DNA of 64,000 nt from Eustoma russellianum (lineage: Eukaryota > Streptophyta > Magnoliopsida > Gentianales > Gentianaceae). The notes below the pieces were generated by a model that was not told where the DNA came from, ran no database searches, and worked only from the letters and a program-made list of their open reading frames with translations. The stretch is taken from the NCBI GenBank assembly GCA_036186865.1, contig AP025056.1, forward strand, positions 32,202,717-32,266,716. The letters run 5' to 3'. Both the position numbers and the translations under genes were made by a program. This document shows, one piece after another, positions 32,690 to 45,200 of the stretch; positions within the stretch are counted from its first letter, which is position 1, and each line of letters opens with the position of its first letter.

Positions 32690-35125
32690 AAGCAGATCCG
32701 CAAGATTCTCCTTTGATTTTATATAATCAATGGAGATCATGTCATTACAGATCAACTATTTAATGGTGTTGTGTCTCTGACGTATGTGTCGAGACTTACC
32801 ATTGTAGATGCTGCTTTGAGCTCGTCCTATACTTGACTGACTATCACAGTGTATGCTGATATGAGCGATTGGCTGAGACCAGCATGGAATATCCTCCAGG
32901 AAATTCCGAAGCCATTCAGCCTCTTCCCCGGCTTTATCCAGTGCTATAAACTCACCTTCTTTAGTGGAATGAGCGATGCACATTTGCTTTGTGGATTTCT
33001 ACGACACAGCACCTCCACCAACCGTGAATAAATATCCACTGGCAGACTTAGAGTCTTTACTATTAGATATCCAGTTGGCATCACAATAGCCTTCTATCAT
33101 TGCTGGATATCTTAAGTAATGTAATCCAAGATCCATTGCATACTTCAAGTACCGTATCACTCTATTTAGAGCTTTCCAATGAACATCGCTTGGATTACTG
33201 GTAAACCTGCTGAGTTTATTTATAGAGCATGCTAAGTCTGGACTTGTACAATTTGTTATGTACATCAGACTTCCAATTACTTGTGAGTACTCTAATTGAG
33301 CTACTGGCTCGCCTCGGTTCTTTCTTAAGTGTATACTTAAGTCTATTGAAGTCTTTATTGGTTTCACATCAAACATATTGAATTGTTTTAGAACAGATTC
33401 AATATAGTGAGTTTGTGATACAACGAGTCCTTCGGCTACCCTAGAAATTTTAATTCCTAGAATAAAGTTGGCAACTCTCGTATCCTTCATGTCAAAGTTT
33501 CGCGTTAACATCTTCTTCGTATTTAAGATGATATCATAAGTACTGCCAGTGATTATCATGTCGTCTACATAGAGACATACTATTACATAGGCATTTGGTA
33601 TGTTCTTGATATAGACACACTTGTTACACTTACTGATCTTGAAACCATTAGACAGCATCGCTTGATCAAATTTCAAGTGCCACTGTTTAGGTTTTTGCTT
33701 AAGTCCGTACAAAGACTTAACAGTCTATAGACTTTCTTTCCTTGTCCTGGGACAAGAAAACTTTCAGGCTGCTTCGTATAGATTTCTTCCTCCAGCTCAC
33801 CATTCAAAAAGACAGTCTTCACATCCATCTGATGGATTTATAAGCAATAGACTGCAGCAATAGCAACTAGCACCCTTAAAATAGTGATTGTAGTCACTGG
33901 TGAGTATGTGTCAAAAAAAATCAAAGTCTTCCTTCTGTTGATAGCCTTTAGCTACCAACCGGGCCTTGTACTTGTCGATAGACCCATCCTCTTTCAATTT
34001 TTGCTTTAAAATCCACTTGCATCGGAGTGGTTTACTTCCCGGTGGAAGATCAACCAGCTCTCAAGTGTGATTCAGAAGAATAGAGTCTATCCCACTGTTT
34101 ATTGCATCTTTCCAGAAAGAAGCTTCTGGAGTTGACATTGTCTCAGAAAAAGTCCTTGGCTCGTTTTCTACCATATAGGTTAGAAAATCTAGTCCAAAAG
34201 ATGTTGGTATTCTCGCTCGCTTGCTTTGACGAAGTTCCTCAGTTTCTTGAGGAGTCATCTCACGCATTCGCTTACCAATACTTGTTTTTTCATTGTTTTT
34301 GTGTTTTTTTAGAAAGACATCTTCAAAGAACGCTGCATTCCTTGACTCCATGACAACAATTTCATTTATGTCAGAAATATGATTTGTGCACCAAGAACCA
34401 ATAAGCACTACTATTAGTCGCATATCCTATGAATATGCAGTCAATCGTTTTAGGCTCAATTCTTACTTGTCTTGGTTCAGGTACATCAACATTTGCCAGA
34501 CACCCTCACACTTTCGAGTATTTGTAGGTAGGCTTATGCTCTTTGTAAATTTCGTATGGGTTCTTATCCATCCTTTTAGACATAATTCTATTTAAAATGA
34601 GGTTAGCAGAGAGAATTGCTTCCCCCCACAAGTTCTGAGGTAAAGCTGAACTTATCATCACAGCATTCATCATCTTTTTTAGAGTACGGTTTTTGCGTGC
34701 AGTAATACGATTCAATTGAGGTGAATATGGTGCAGTCTTTTATGAATAATTTCATTATCTAAACAGAATTCATTAACGGTGTATCATATTCGCCATCTCT
34801 ATCACTACGAATTGCTTTAATTCGTTTGCTAAGTTGATTCTCAACTTCATTTTTATAGTCTTTAAAAGCATCAACGGGCTCATCTTTGCTACTTAAAAAA
34901 TAAACATAACAATATTTAGTGCAATCGTCGATAAAAGTGACAAAATACTTTTTATCATCTCAAGTTTGCACAAACTTTAAATCAGACACATCTGTATGAA
35001 TTGAATCCAAAAGTTCATTGTTCCTTTATATTGAAGGAAATGACGCTTTTGTCATTTTTGCTTCAACATAAATATGACATTTTTGCTTATCAAAATTTAA
35101 TTTGGGTAATAAGCAACAATCATTT
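32690..35125 (-). pseudogene. Pol remnant of element C (integrase, RT, RNase H)
   Basis: Reading minus, the integrase core survives in pieces from about 35120 to 34500 (FIDDCTKYCYVYF-type region, then RKNRTLKKMMNAVM at 34506-34715). The linker runs 34061-34423 (EASFWKDAINSGIDSILLNHT). The reverse transcriptase (32999-33712) has the catalytic YVDDMIITG, and the RNase H (32756-33100) has YCDANWISNSKDSKSASGY and EGEFIALDKAGEEAEWLRNFL. Multiple stops and frameshifts break it, for example near 33720 and 34060. Compared with element D it is the more decayed of the two. Confidence 0.85.
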
Positions 35126-35547
35126 TGCTAGGATAGATATTTGACAATTTAATAAGCCACGAACCCGGTAGACCAGAAGCAGTGGTTGGTGGGACCACTA
35201 AACTTGAAAAGGTTTCACGGCTTGGTTGAGATTCGTGGCAATGTTGAGATTTTTCATCTTTGTGGTCCTTCCAAACAATTAGTGTGTTTATTTAAACCAG
35301 CGGTGACGTCAGCCTAAGGACACGTGTTTCCAGTCACACAGCATGGTCCCACTCAAAGGGGCCAGGTAGACCCTGCAGTTGTATGGCTTTTATCCACTTG
35401 GTCAAAACAACCTTTTTTGCAAGTTGGCCCTTTAATTAATGCATTATTGCATTATTATCCCCATCAGTCGCTAATAATACCTTAGCATTAAGGTTGAGGC
35501 TAGACAGTAATTTGTTGAATGTACTGCTCCGAAGCTTCTGTCACGTA
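35126..35547. other. Unassigned spacer between elements C and D
   Basis: About 420 bp without recognisable coding content or transposon termini. It holds the breakpoint that removed the 5' half of element C. Confidence 0.5.
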
Positions 35548-35552
35548 GATCC

Positions 35553-36831
35553 TGTTAGAAATAATCAATCCCGTATCAAGATGCAAACGTACAGTGTGTG
35601 TGTATGAAACAGTAAAATAATGCAAACCCGGGGCGAATCCAGGACTCTGTCCTTAAGACGTATTGCTCTGGTATACTGTGCCTAACCGGCGTTAGCAACC
35701 GTCTCCCAGGATACAACGGGTACTTGTTCAGTTGAGCGGCACTGCTGAACTTGAACTACTGTGAACCTTCGAATGTTCTGACTTCTCCTGGACGTGATGC
35801 AAAACCTTGAATGCTATGAATGCTGTATGCTACGAATGCTAGAGAAAGTGTGTGTTTCGAATGCACACCCCTTGCCCTGTTTATATAGGGGAGTCGGTTA
35901 AAAGTTGGTTTTCCCAGATGGAATCGTGACCGTCGGATCATAACTGTAGATCGATTCTAGCCGTCAGATTAAAACCTTCAAGCGGTTATGGTAGGTTTAA
36001 ATATCAGCCTTTAGATTAAAAACCGATTCGTAGGATTAAACCTAGAACGTTAGATGGAAACCACATTCGGTTGGGCGGTTAGGTCAGTTTAAATCTCAGC
36101 CGTTAGATCAAAGCTGCCTTTTCCGCCACCATTAGATCAAAACCGATTGATCTTATCGCATACCGGAGGAAACCGTTTGATTCAAGTTTGAATCACAACC
36201 GCTTAGCAAGAAAGATTCTGTCCGCTGTCCAGCTTCGATCGATCACATCGATCGATCGAATCGAAGTGACATCGTCGATCGATGTGATCGATCGATGTAC
36301 GTCAGAATGATTATGACATTTTTGTCCAGCTTCGATCGATTACATCGATCGATCGATGTAAGGCAGAATGATCTTGAAGCTTTCTGTCCGTCTTCGATCG
36401 ATTATATCGATCGATCGAAGTGACATCGATCGATCGATGTTATCGATTGATGTACTCTACACAGAACGAACTATGTCTTCCTTTCGGTCAGAAACTTCTC
36501 ACGCCCCAAGGGCACATCTAAAGTGTCCAATGTGGTATTTCTCCATAAGGGTGATGTGGCTTCCTAAGAATAGGACACGTCACCCATTAACAACGTTTCT
36601 CATCCACTTTGAACATTAATTTCACATTCATCCGATATCGTAATTGAGTGATTCCAAAGCCTAAAATTAACTACTTATTACGTAGATAATTAAGGACCCA
36701 TTAGTTTTCGATTTCTATTATCGGAAACTAATCATAATTAAGCTCAAAGTATGTTGCTCAACCAAGTTTTGCAGCCTTCCTTAATGGGCCAAAGCCCAAC
36801 CTTTTAATCCCAAACTTTTAATTCTCCAACA
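35553..36831 (-). repeat. 3' LTR of element D
   Basis: 1279 bp, starts TGTTAGAAAT and ends TTCTCCAACA, followed by the minus-strand purine tract ATGTGGGAGAT at 36832-36842. It is 65 bp longer than its partner, all of the difference lying in the GATC palindrome array at 36230-36452. Confidence 0.93.
36230..36452. repeat. GATC palindrome array in the 3' LTR of D
   Basis: Repeated CTTCGATCGAT and ATCGATCGAAG arms and ATCGATCGATCGATGT palindromes are separated by 'ggcagaatgatcttgaag'-like spacers. This copy has an additional 61-bp block (from CGTCAGAATGATTATG to CGATCGATGTA) plus 4 bp relative to 41745-41905. Confidence 0.9.
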
Positions 36832-36971
36832 ATCTCCCACATGAATGGAAATTAATGCAAATGCAGATGCAGACTCTAAGGAGAAGTCAGACAAGAAAAT
36901 ATTACCATTACAAAGATTCTTGCATTATAGGCTTTAGTCCCATTCCGTTTGTCAATCTTGACATCTGATTT

Positions 36972-39815
36972 CTACGCAAGCCTTTTTGTAAGCGGATCCG
37001 CAAGATTCTCCATTGATTTTACATAATCAATGGAAATCGCGCCATTAGAGATCAACTGTTTAATGGTGTTATGTCTCCAATGTATGTATCGTGACTTACC
37101 ATTGAAGATGCTGCTTTGAGCACGTCCTATAGCTGACTGACTATTACAATGTATGCTAATATGAGCGATTGGTTTAGGCCAGCATGAAATATCTTCTAGG
37201 AAATTCCGAAGCCATTCAGCCTCTTCCCCAGCTTTATCCAGCGCTATGAACTCAGCTTCCATAGTAGACCGAGCTATGCACGTTTGTTTCATGGATTTCC
37301 ACGATACAGCAGCACCACCAACAGTGAATAAGTATCCACTGGTGGACTTCGAGTCCTTACTATCTGATATCCAGTTTGCATCGCAATATCCTTCTAATAC
37401 TGCTGGATATCTCGTGTAATGTAATCCACGATTCATTATGTATTTCAGATACCTCATCACTCTGTTAAGAGCTTTCCAATGATCATCACTTGGATTACTG
37501 GTAAACCTGCTCAATTTGTTTACTGAACAAGCTAAGTCTGGTCTTGTACAATTCGTTATGTACATCAGACTCCCGATTACCTGAGAGTATTTTAATTGAG
37601 CTACAGGTTCGCCTTGATTTTTCCTTAAGTGTATACTTAAGTCAAATGGGGTCTTTATTGGTTTTGTTTCAAACATATTGAATCGTTTGAGAACAGATTC
37701 AATATAGTGAGTTTGCGACATAACAAGACCATCAGCCATCCGAGAAATTTTAATTCCTAGAATAACATTGGCAACCCCCATGTCCTTCATATCAAAATTT
37801 CGTGTTAACATCTTCTTTGTACTCAAGATGATGTCACGAGTACTGCCCATGATTAGCATGTCGTCTACATAGAGACATACTATTACATAGGCATTTGGTG
37901 TGCTCTTGACGTACACACACTTGTCGCACTCATTGATCCTGAAGTCGTTTGATATCATTACCTGATCAAACTTTAAATGTCATTGCTTGGGTGCTTGTTT
38001 AAGTCCGTACAGAGACTTAACAAGTCTACACACTTTCCTTTCTTGTCCTGGAACGACGAACCCTTCGGGTTGTTCCATATAAATCTCTTCCTCTAACTCA
38101 CCATTAACAAAGGCAGTTTTTACATCCATTTGATGAATTTCTAAATCATAGACTACAGCAATAGCTACTAGAATCCTTATGGAAGTGATCCTAGTCACTG
38201 GTGAGTAGGTGTCAAAGAAGTCAAAGCCTTCTTTCTGTTTGTAGCCCTTGGCTACTAACCTGGCCTTGTACTTGTCAATAGATCCATCTTCTTTCAGTTT
38301 TTTCCTGAAAATCCAGTTGCACCCGAGTGGTTTACTTCCTGGAGGAAGATCTACCAGCTCCCAAGTGTGATTTTGAAGAATGAAATCTATCTCACTATTC
38401 ACTGCTTCTTTCCAGAAAGGAGCTTCTGGAGTTGTCATTGCCTCAGAGAAAGATCTCGGCTCGTTTTCTACCATGTAGGTTAGAAAATCTGGACCAAAAG
38501 ACGTCGGTATTTTGGCTCGTTTGCTTTGACGAGGTTCCTCAGTCTCTTGAGGAGTCGTCTCACGCACTCGCTTACTAGTACTAGCTTCTTCACTATCTTT
38601 TTCTTTCTTCGGAAAGACATTTTCAAAGAACACTGCATTCCTCGATTCCATGACAACATTTTCATGTATCTCGGGAATGTCAGATTTGTGCACTAAGAAA
38701 CGATATGCACTACTGTTCGTTGCATAGCCGATGAATATGCAATCAATTGTTTTAGGCCCGATTCTCACTTGTCTTGGTTTAGGTACAACAACCTTCGCCA
38801 GACACCCCCACACTTTCAAGTATTTGTCACTAGGCTTATAGCCTTTCCAAAGTTCATATGAGGTTTTATCCGTCTTCTTGGACGGAATCCTATTTAGAAT
38901 GGCGTTGGCGGAAAGAATTGCTTCCCCTCACAAGTTCTGAGGTTAACCCAAACTTATCAACATAGCATTCATCATCTCCTTTAGAGTACGGTTTTTGCGT
39001 TCTGCAATACCATTAGATTGAGGTGAATATGGTGCAGTCGTTTGGTGAATAATGCCATGTTCTGAACAGAATTCATTAAACGATGCGTCATATTCCCCGC
39101 CTCTATCACTTCGAATTGTTTTAATTCGTTTGCTAAGTTGATTCTCAACTTCAATCTTATAATCTTTAAAAGCATCAATGGCCTCATCTTTGCTACTTAG
39201 CACATAAACATAACAGTATCTAGTACAATCGTCGATAAAAGTTACAAAGTACTTTTTACCTCCTCTTGTTTGCACAAACTTTAAATCACACAAGTCTGTA
39301 TGAATTAAATCCAACGATTCAGTGTTTCGTTCTGTTGAAGGAAATGACGCTTTTGTCAATTTTGCTTCAACACATATTTGGCATTTTCCTTTATTATTAA
39401 AGTCCAGTTTGGGCAATAATTTAAGATTAATCATTCGTTGTATTGACTTGTAAATAACATGTCCTAAACGAAAATGCCACAAACAAGAAGACTCAAGCAT
39501 GTAAGCAGAAGAGAAAACAATTTTATTAGCCTCAGTGGGCGCAACTTTCTTGGGTACAATCGTCATAACATTTAGCTTAAACATGTTATCAGTAAGGTAT
39601 CCCTTTCCCAAATACACGCCATTCTTAGAAAGTGTAAATTTGTTTGCCTCAAAAACAAGCTTGAAACCATGACTAACTAGCAGTGCGCCAGAAACCAAGT
39701 TCTTCCTGATGTCAGGAACATGCAACACATTCTGCAGGGTCAACTCCCGTCCTGAGGTCAGTTTCAGAACCACCTTGCCCAATCCTTCAATCTTCGAGCT
39801 GTCGGAGTTTCCCAT
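36972..39815 (-). pseudogene. Pol of element D: integrase, RT, RNase H
   Basis: Minus-strand frames: 38943-39815 has the pre-integrase HFRLGH and CQICVEAK zinc-binding residues and the integrase core (FIDDCTRYCYVYV, RSDRGGEYDASFNEF, SPQSNGIAERKNRTLKEM). After a break at about 38940 comes 37980-38819 (KVWGCLAKVVVP, then RT start KARLVAKGYKQKEG and MDVKTAFVNGELEEEIYM). After a further stop near 37980 comes 36972-37958, with the catalytic YVDDMLIMG and an RNase H containing GYCDANWISDSKDSKSTSGY and ending NLADPLTKRLA. Three breaks therefore inactivate the polyprotein. Its role is reverse transcription and integration of the element. Confidence 0.9.
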
Positions 39816-40917
39816 GAAAGTTGTTCATTGTTCGTCGTGGGTACATATTCTCTGAACATTGCCCTGTTCGCACAAACATGTCGAGTGGCCCCTGTGTCCA
39901 CCCACCATTCACGCGGGTTCCCCACTGCATTGCACTCGGTCACCATTGCGCAGAGATTCAAATCTTCCATTGCGCCGACCAGATTTCCTTTTGCTTTATT
40001 TTGATTCTGATTCTTTTTGGGCTTACGGCAGTCACTGCTCCGGTGTCCTGGTTTTCCACAGTTATAACACTTACCTGTGAACTTCTTTGCAATCTCCTTG
40101 CCCTTGACGTTCATGCCCAAAGTGTTATTCTTCTTTTTGTTTTTTGCCTCAGCAACATGAGCCTTGGCTTGACCAGACGAAGTGGTTGGCTTTCTTTCAG
40201 CACGATGATTGTCCTCTTCAATTCGAAGCTGGACAATCAAATCCTCTATCTTCATTTCCTTCCTTTTGTGTTTGAGATAGCTCTTAAATTCCCTCCACGA
40301 AGGAGGCAGCATTTTATAGTCGAGCGTCATGCCATCCTCTTCCATCTCAGATACCAACATATGTATTTCCTCAACCTGCGAAATGACAGTTTTGGAATCT
40401 AGCATTTTATAGTCGAGAAATTTTCCAACTATTAACTTTTTCGTGCCAGTATCTTCTGTGCGATACTTCTTATCTAAAGCCGACCACAAAGCTTTTGCAG
40501 TTTTATATGTACAAAACACGCCATAGATAGTATTATCTAGGCAACACAGAATCAAATTTAAACAACAAAAATTTGTATACGCCCATGCTTCAGCCCCCAA
40601 GGCGTTCTGCATGTTCTGATTTTGATCCTCCACAGGTTCAACCACGGGTGGATCCTCGCTTAGCATCCTGGCCAATCCCAGTGCTGTGAGATAGAACAGC
40701 ATCTTTTGCTGCTATCTCTTAAAGAAAATGCCAGCAAATTTTTCCGTCTTCTCCACGTGTGCAGCTATGGCAGCCGGATTCAACTGAGGCCCTCCAGTAG
40801 GTGCCAACAGAACCGTGTTGAACGGCGCGCCGGCAGAACATTATTTGCGCCGTCAGGTGCAGACACGGAGTGAGCACCATTAAAGCCTTGAACAGAGTTC
40901 GAGCTTTCGTTTTCCAT
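39764..40917 (-). pseudogene. Gag and protease of element D
   Basis: The start codon is at 40915-40917 (MENESSNSVQG). A frameshift near 40830 and a stop near 40710 precede the main frame 39764-40702, which has the copia gag core (YKTAKALWSALDKKYRTEDTG, KLIVGKFLDYKMLDSKTV), one CCHC knuckle (CYNCGKPGHRSSDC) and the protease active site WWVDTGATRHVC with D-T-G at about 39890-39898. The frame breaks again near 39800, before the pre-integrase region. Gag assembles the particle and the protease cuts the polyprotein. Confidence 0.88.
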
Positions 40918-41052
40918 TCCTGTTCAGTTCGATCAAAACGTACAGATCAGAACAGAATCAGATTTAAGAAATAAGTAGAAGTAGACTGCAAATCAGTATG
41001 AACACTGGTTTGCGTAAATAAGAAAAAACGGCACAAAAGTAATTGAAAGCCA

Positions 41053-41065
41053 AATACGTCTTAAG
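41053..41065 (-). other. Candidate self-complementary primer site of element D
   Basis: Two bases inside the 5' LTR, where the primer site should lie, the minus strand reads CTTAAGACGTATT. Its perfect 13-nt complement occurs in the LTR at 41167-41179, downstream of the predicted transcription start on the element RNA. No TGGTATCAGAGC-like site is present. Function is inferred only. Confidence 0.5.
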
Positions 41066-41067
41066 AT

Positions 41068-42281
41068 TATTAGAAACAATCAATCCTGTACCAAGACGCA
41101 AACGTACAGTGTGTGTGTATGAAACAGTAAAATAACGCAAACCCGAGGCGAGTCCAGGACTCTGTCCTTAAGACGTATTGCTCCGGTATACTGTGCCTAA
41201 CCGGCGTTAGCAACCGTCTCCCAAGATACAACGGGTACTTGTTCAGTTGAGCGGCACTGCTGAACTTGAACTACTGCGAACCTTCGAATGTCCTGACTTC
41301 TCATGGACGTGATGCAAAACCTTGAATGCTATGAATGCTGTATGCTACGAATGCTAGAGCAAGTGTGTGTTTCGAATGCACACCCCTTGCCCTGTTTATA
41401 TAGGGGAGTCGGTTAAAAGTCGGTTTTCTCAGATGGAATCGTGACCGTCGGATCATAACCGTAGATCGATTCTAGCCGTCAGATTAAAACCTCCAAGCGG
41501 TTATAGAAGGTTTAAATCTCAGCCTTTATATTAAAAACCGATTCGTAGGATTAAACCTAGAACGTTAGATGGAAACCACATTCGGTTGGGCGGTTAGGTC
41601 AGTTTAAATCTCGGCCGTTAGATCAAAGCTGCATTTTCCGCCACCATTAGATCAAAACCGATTGATCTTATCGCATACCGGAGGATACCGTTTGATTCAA
41701 GTTTGAATCACAACCGCTTAACAAGAAAGATTATGTCCGCTGTCCAGCTTCGATCGATCACATCGATTGATCGAAGTGACATCGATCGATCGATGTGATC
41801 GATCGATGTAAGGCAGAATGATCTTGAAGCTTTCTGTCCGGCTTCGATCGATTACATCGATCGATCGAAGTGACATCGATCGATCGATGTTATCGATTGA
41901 TGTACTCTACACAGAACGAACTATGTCTTCCTTCCGGTCAGAAACTTTTCACGCCCCAAGGGCACATCTAAAGTGTCCAATGTGGTATTCCTCCATAAGG
42001 GTGATGTGGCTTCCTAAGAATAGGACACGTCACCCATTAACAACGTTTCTCATCCACTTTGAGCATTAATTTCACATTCACCCGGTATCGTAATTGAGTG
42101 ATTCCAAAGCCTAAAATTAACTACTTGTTACGTAGATAATTAAGGACCCATTAGTTTTCGATTTCCATTATCAGAAACTAATCATAATTAAGCTCAAAGT
42201 ATGTTGCTCAACCAAGTTTTACAACCTTCCTTAATGGGCCAAAGCCCAACCTTTTAATCCCAAACTTTTAATTCTCCAACA
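41068..42281 (-). repeat. 5' LTR of element D
   Basis: 1214 bp, matching 35553-36831. The minus-strand TATA box (CTATATAAACAGG) lies near 41392-41404. The array at 41745-41905 is the shorter version. Confidence 0.93.
41745..41905. repeat. GATC palindrome array in the 5' LTR of D
   Basis: CTTCGATCGAT and ATCGATCGAAG arms (for example around 41841-41870) and the palindrome ACATCGATCGATCGATGT. It is one block shorter than the partner array. Confidence 0.9.
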
Positions 42282-42286
42282 GATCC

Positions 42287-45200
42287 AACCTCATGATTGT
42301 GGAAGTCATGCACAGTAATGTCAACAAGCGTAGTAGTAATTAGCAATGCATGTAAGGTGAAATCTTCATAAATAGTGTCAATTTTGTGGAAATAATTTGA
42401 GATATACATGTTTATGCGTTCTGGTGGTTCTTAATAAATAAAACTGTGACAGAAATTTAGATATGCAAAAAAACACATTTTTAATAATATATGAAAGTCC
42501 CGTCAATATAGTCATAAATCCACATGTAGTATTATTGTTGCTTAAACATCATATAACTCTAAACAATCAGGTTAAGTCTGACATATTTTGCAAGAGGTTT
42601 GTTCGAAAGCCTAATTGTGATGGATTAGTATTTGAGAGCTCAGCAATAAAGGAGTGTTATACAGGTGTACGATTTTATAACTGTACAAACAATTATATAT
42701 ATTAAGGACGTAGCCGATTTCACTAATCATCATAATCATAACTTGTTATGGAATACAATATTGACGGTCATTGTGACAAAACTCATTATTTTTCTAATAC
42801 AACTAGTTGAATATTTCTAGTTTTGACAAACTACATAGATATACATAGATACTATAGATGAAGGATTTGAATTCAAGATCCTATAAACATTGCTTTTTTA
42901 CATTTCATTCTAGACTTTATTTATTTGAATGCATTTTGGCAACCTTAAAATTAATTTTTCCTCACTAAATGACAAAGGATAGCTTTTTTGCGCATAACTC
43001 TAACACAAATCCGCTAACCATTGTAATAATCCGCAATGGTAAAACATGCAAATTTCATTAATAATTGAACTCATTGTATGTTACACAGAGATTTATACAG
43101 CAACTAGTCCAAAAGATATATATCTAAAGTGATAAAGCCGTACAACTTGAAATACAAATACAAACATGACATACAGTGGTAATGCGAGTTTGACTTGATA
43201 TTGCCAATTAGTCTTCTATTCAAATATATCATCTCCAACAATATGTGGCCATAAGAAGCTTTTGTGAGATTTTTAACGTATTTTGGTCAACTCCACGTAA
43301 ATGTGGTGGGAAAACAACCGGAAATGTATGGCTAATTAATCTTCACCTTGAACGCTATTTTTTTGTCCAAATACTACCTGAGTTATTCTCTAAGATGAGA
43401 ATTCTGAGTTATTCTCTAAGACAATTAATTCTCAACTGATGCTTCATTATCTCTAGCACTGTACAATTCAATGCTTTTTCTTTCATTATTGTTTGTTTTT
43501 CAGTTTTTTTCCTGAAGTGAACCGTTTTGCTAGAATTTCTTCTTTTGACCGAACCGTTGCTAGCTTTTGGACACCAATCTTTTGAGTTTCGGCAAGTGAT
43601 GTAACCGATATGTCATGTGTGCGTCATAATCGAATTAGTTATCATTCACACGTTATAACTACTCATGAAATTCGATCCGTGCAATTTAGTTATAAAACTG
43701 TTTTTATAAAAGTAATTAATTGATAAAGCATTTTCCACTTATAATCAGATAACCATGAATGCGTTTCAGTTGTTAAAAAGTTATGCTACAATGCAAGTTT
43801 ATGCACACATGAGCAAAAGATATATACTAAACATGTTTATAACTTTTTACAACTACTGTGACACATGCTATTGTCAACTTACTAACTTTTGCTATGTTTT
43901 CAATTCAGTTTTAAACTAAACCAAATTAACATGTGAATCTCTATAAAAAAAACAGATTAATATCCAGCAACCATAATAAATGTCATACTTCAACGCATTA
44001 TAATATGACATATCGTCTATTGGCTTAGTTACCCAACTTGTTGTCGATTTAGTGTTTTTTTAGCTAGTAAGACATACACAAATAGGAGAGAATGTAATAG
44101 TAGCGGATGGTTAATCTTAAAACAACAGGTTCACGCTCTATTTTTCTATTCCTTATCAGATAAAAAAAAATACTATATCCATGCCAAAAATATTGGTTTA
44201 GTTGATTTGTTACACAATTTTAAGAAAACAGCGTTATCAATTTTCATACCAATTTTGTTAAGGCACTGTTTCTCCATTAATTGCAAGAGGGATCGGTGAT
44301 GGTGTTAGACAAACTTTAGCTATTAATGCCATTTTCAGTAAAGTAAACGTATTTTCGGAACAACTGAAATAAAAAGTGACCAATATTATTAAGATAGGAC
44401 AAATAACTATTATGATGACTAGTAATTGTTTTTATTATTTCAATATTTTCATTTTTCAAAATATATTGTTCAATACTTCAAGATGCATAAGGATTGCTGC
44501 TAGTCCCATCAAACAACGTGTATAAAATATGTAAACAAAACATGAGGGTAAAGGACGTTGATGTGAACTGGGTATACATAACAAAGATTAACGTGTCATG
44601 TATTAAAACGACGTTATGATTAAAAAGCAAACCGGTCAACGCCGAGCCGACCATGGCCAAGGGCTCTTTATCAGCTCTCCTTTTCAGCAGCAGCATCTCT
44701 CCTCGACCGCCCAAAGAAAAACGCAACATGAAAGCTTTGAATAGTTGGACTCCTCCCCAAAAGTTCTTTTCTGTTTCTTTGCTATGTATTCAATTCTCAT
44801 CTTAGCTTTGTCGCAATGTTTCTGTCCGCTTATGGAAAAAGGTGAAATCCTCAACCCAATATCTCAATGTATCACTCTAAAGGCATTACGAAACATGTAA
44901 ATACATATAAATTGAGATATATGTTAAAGGTTTTACGGTACATGTAAATGCACATAAATTGAAATATATGTCATAATTAACGGTGCAACAGTGTATGTCT
45001 GATGAAAAGATTAATAAAGTATCCAAATCAGAGCTATTAACAAGATTTGAACTTTCAATTGTACACTACTTATATATATGTATATATCTCATTTTGCATA
45101 CTAATACTTTTATCTAGAATATGCATTTTTGGTTTTATTTTGTCCCTTTCCATTCCCAGACTTTTTGATGACAATCATACAGCTATACTTTGGTTTTATT

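Larger units (their letters stand above)
31069..35125 (-). mobile_element. Element C: 5'-truncated copia retrotransposon
   Basis: One LTR (31069-32067) is followed, read minus, by a polypurine tract and the 3' half of pol: integrase core, reverse transcriptase and RNase H. The match to element D stops near 35125 inside the pre-integrase region, and gag, protease, primer site and 5' LTR are missing. It is the same family as element D but a diverged copy. The left flank is TATTC (31064-31068), but its partner is lost. Confidence 0.85.
35548..42286 (-). mobile_element. Element D: full-length copia retrotransposon (Tork/TNT1-like)
   Basis: LTRs at 35553-36831 and 41068-42281 are flanked by GATCC (35548-35552 and 42282-42286). 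The minus-strand order is gag, protease, integrase, reverse transcriptase, RNase H, the copia order; the protein character is that of elements often labelled TNT1-94-like. The 5' LTR terminus is TA rather than TG at 41068, a point change. No initiator-Met primer site is present (see 41053-41065). Gag and pol carry a few frame breaks, so it is probably defective but recent. Confidence 0.93.

Noticed and set aside
44652..44771. A 39-codon frame MAKGSLSALLFSSS... that could be the start of an organelle-targeted protein
   Set aside because: It stops early, no following exon with a domain was found, and such a short N-terminal run is easily chance.
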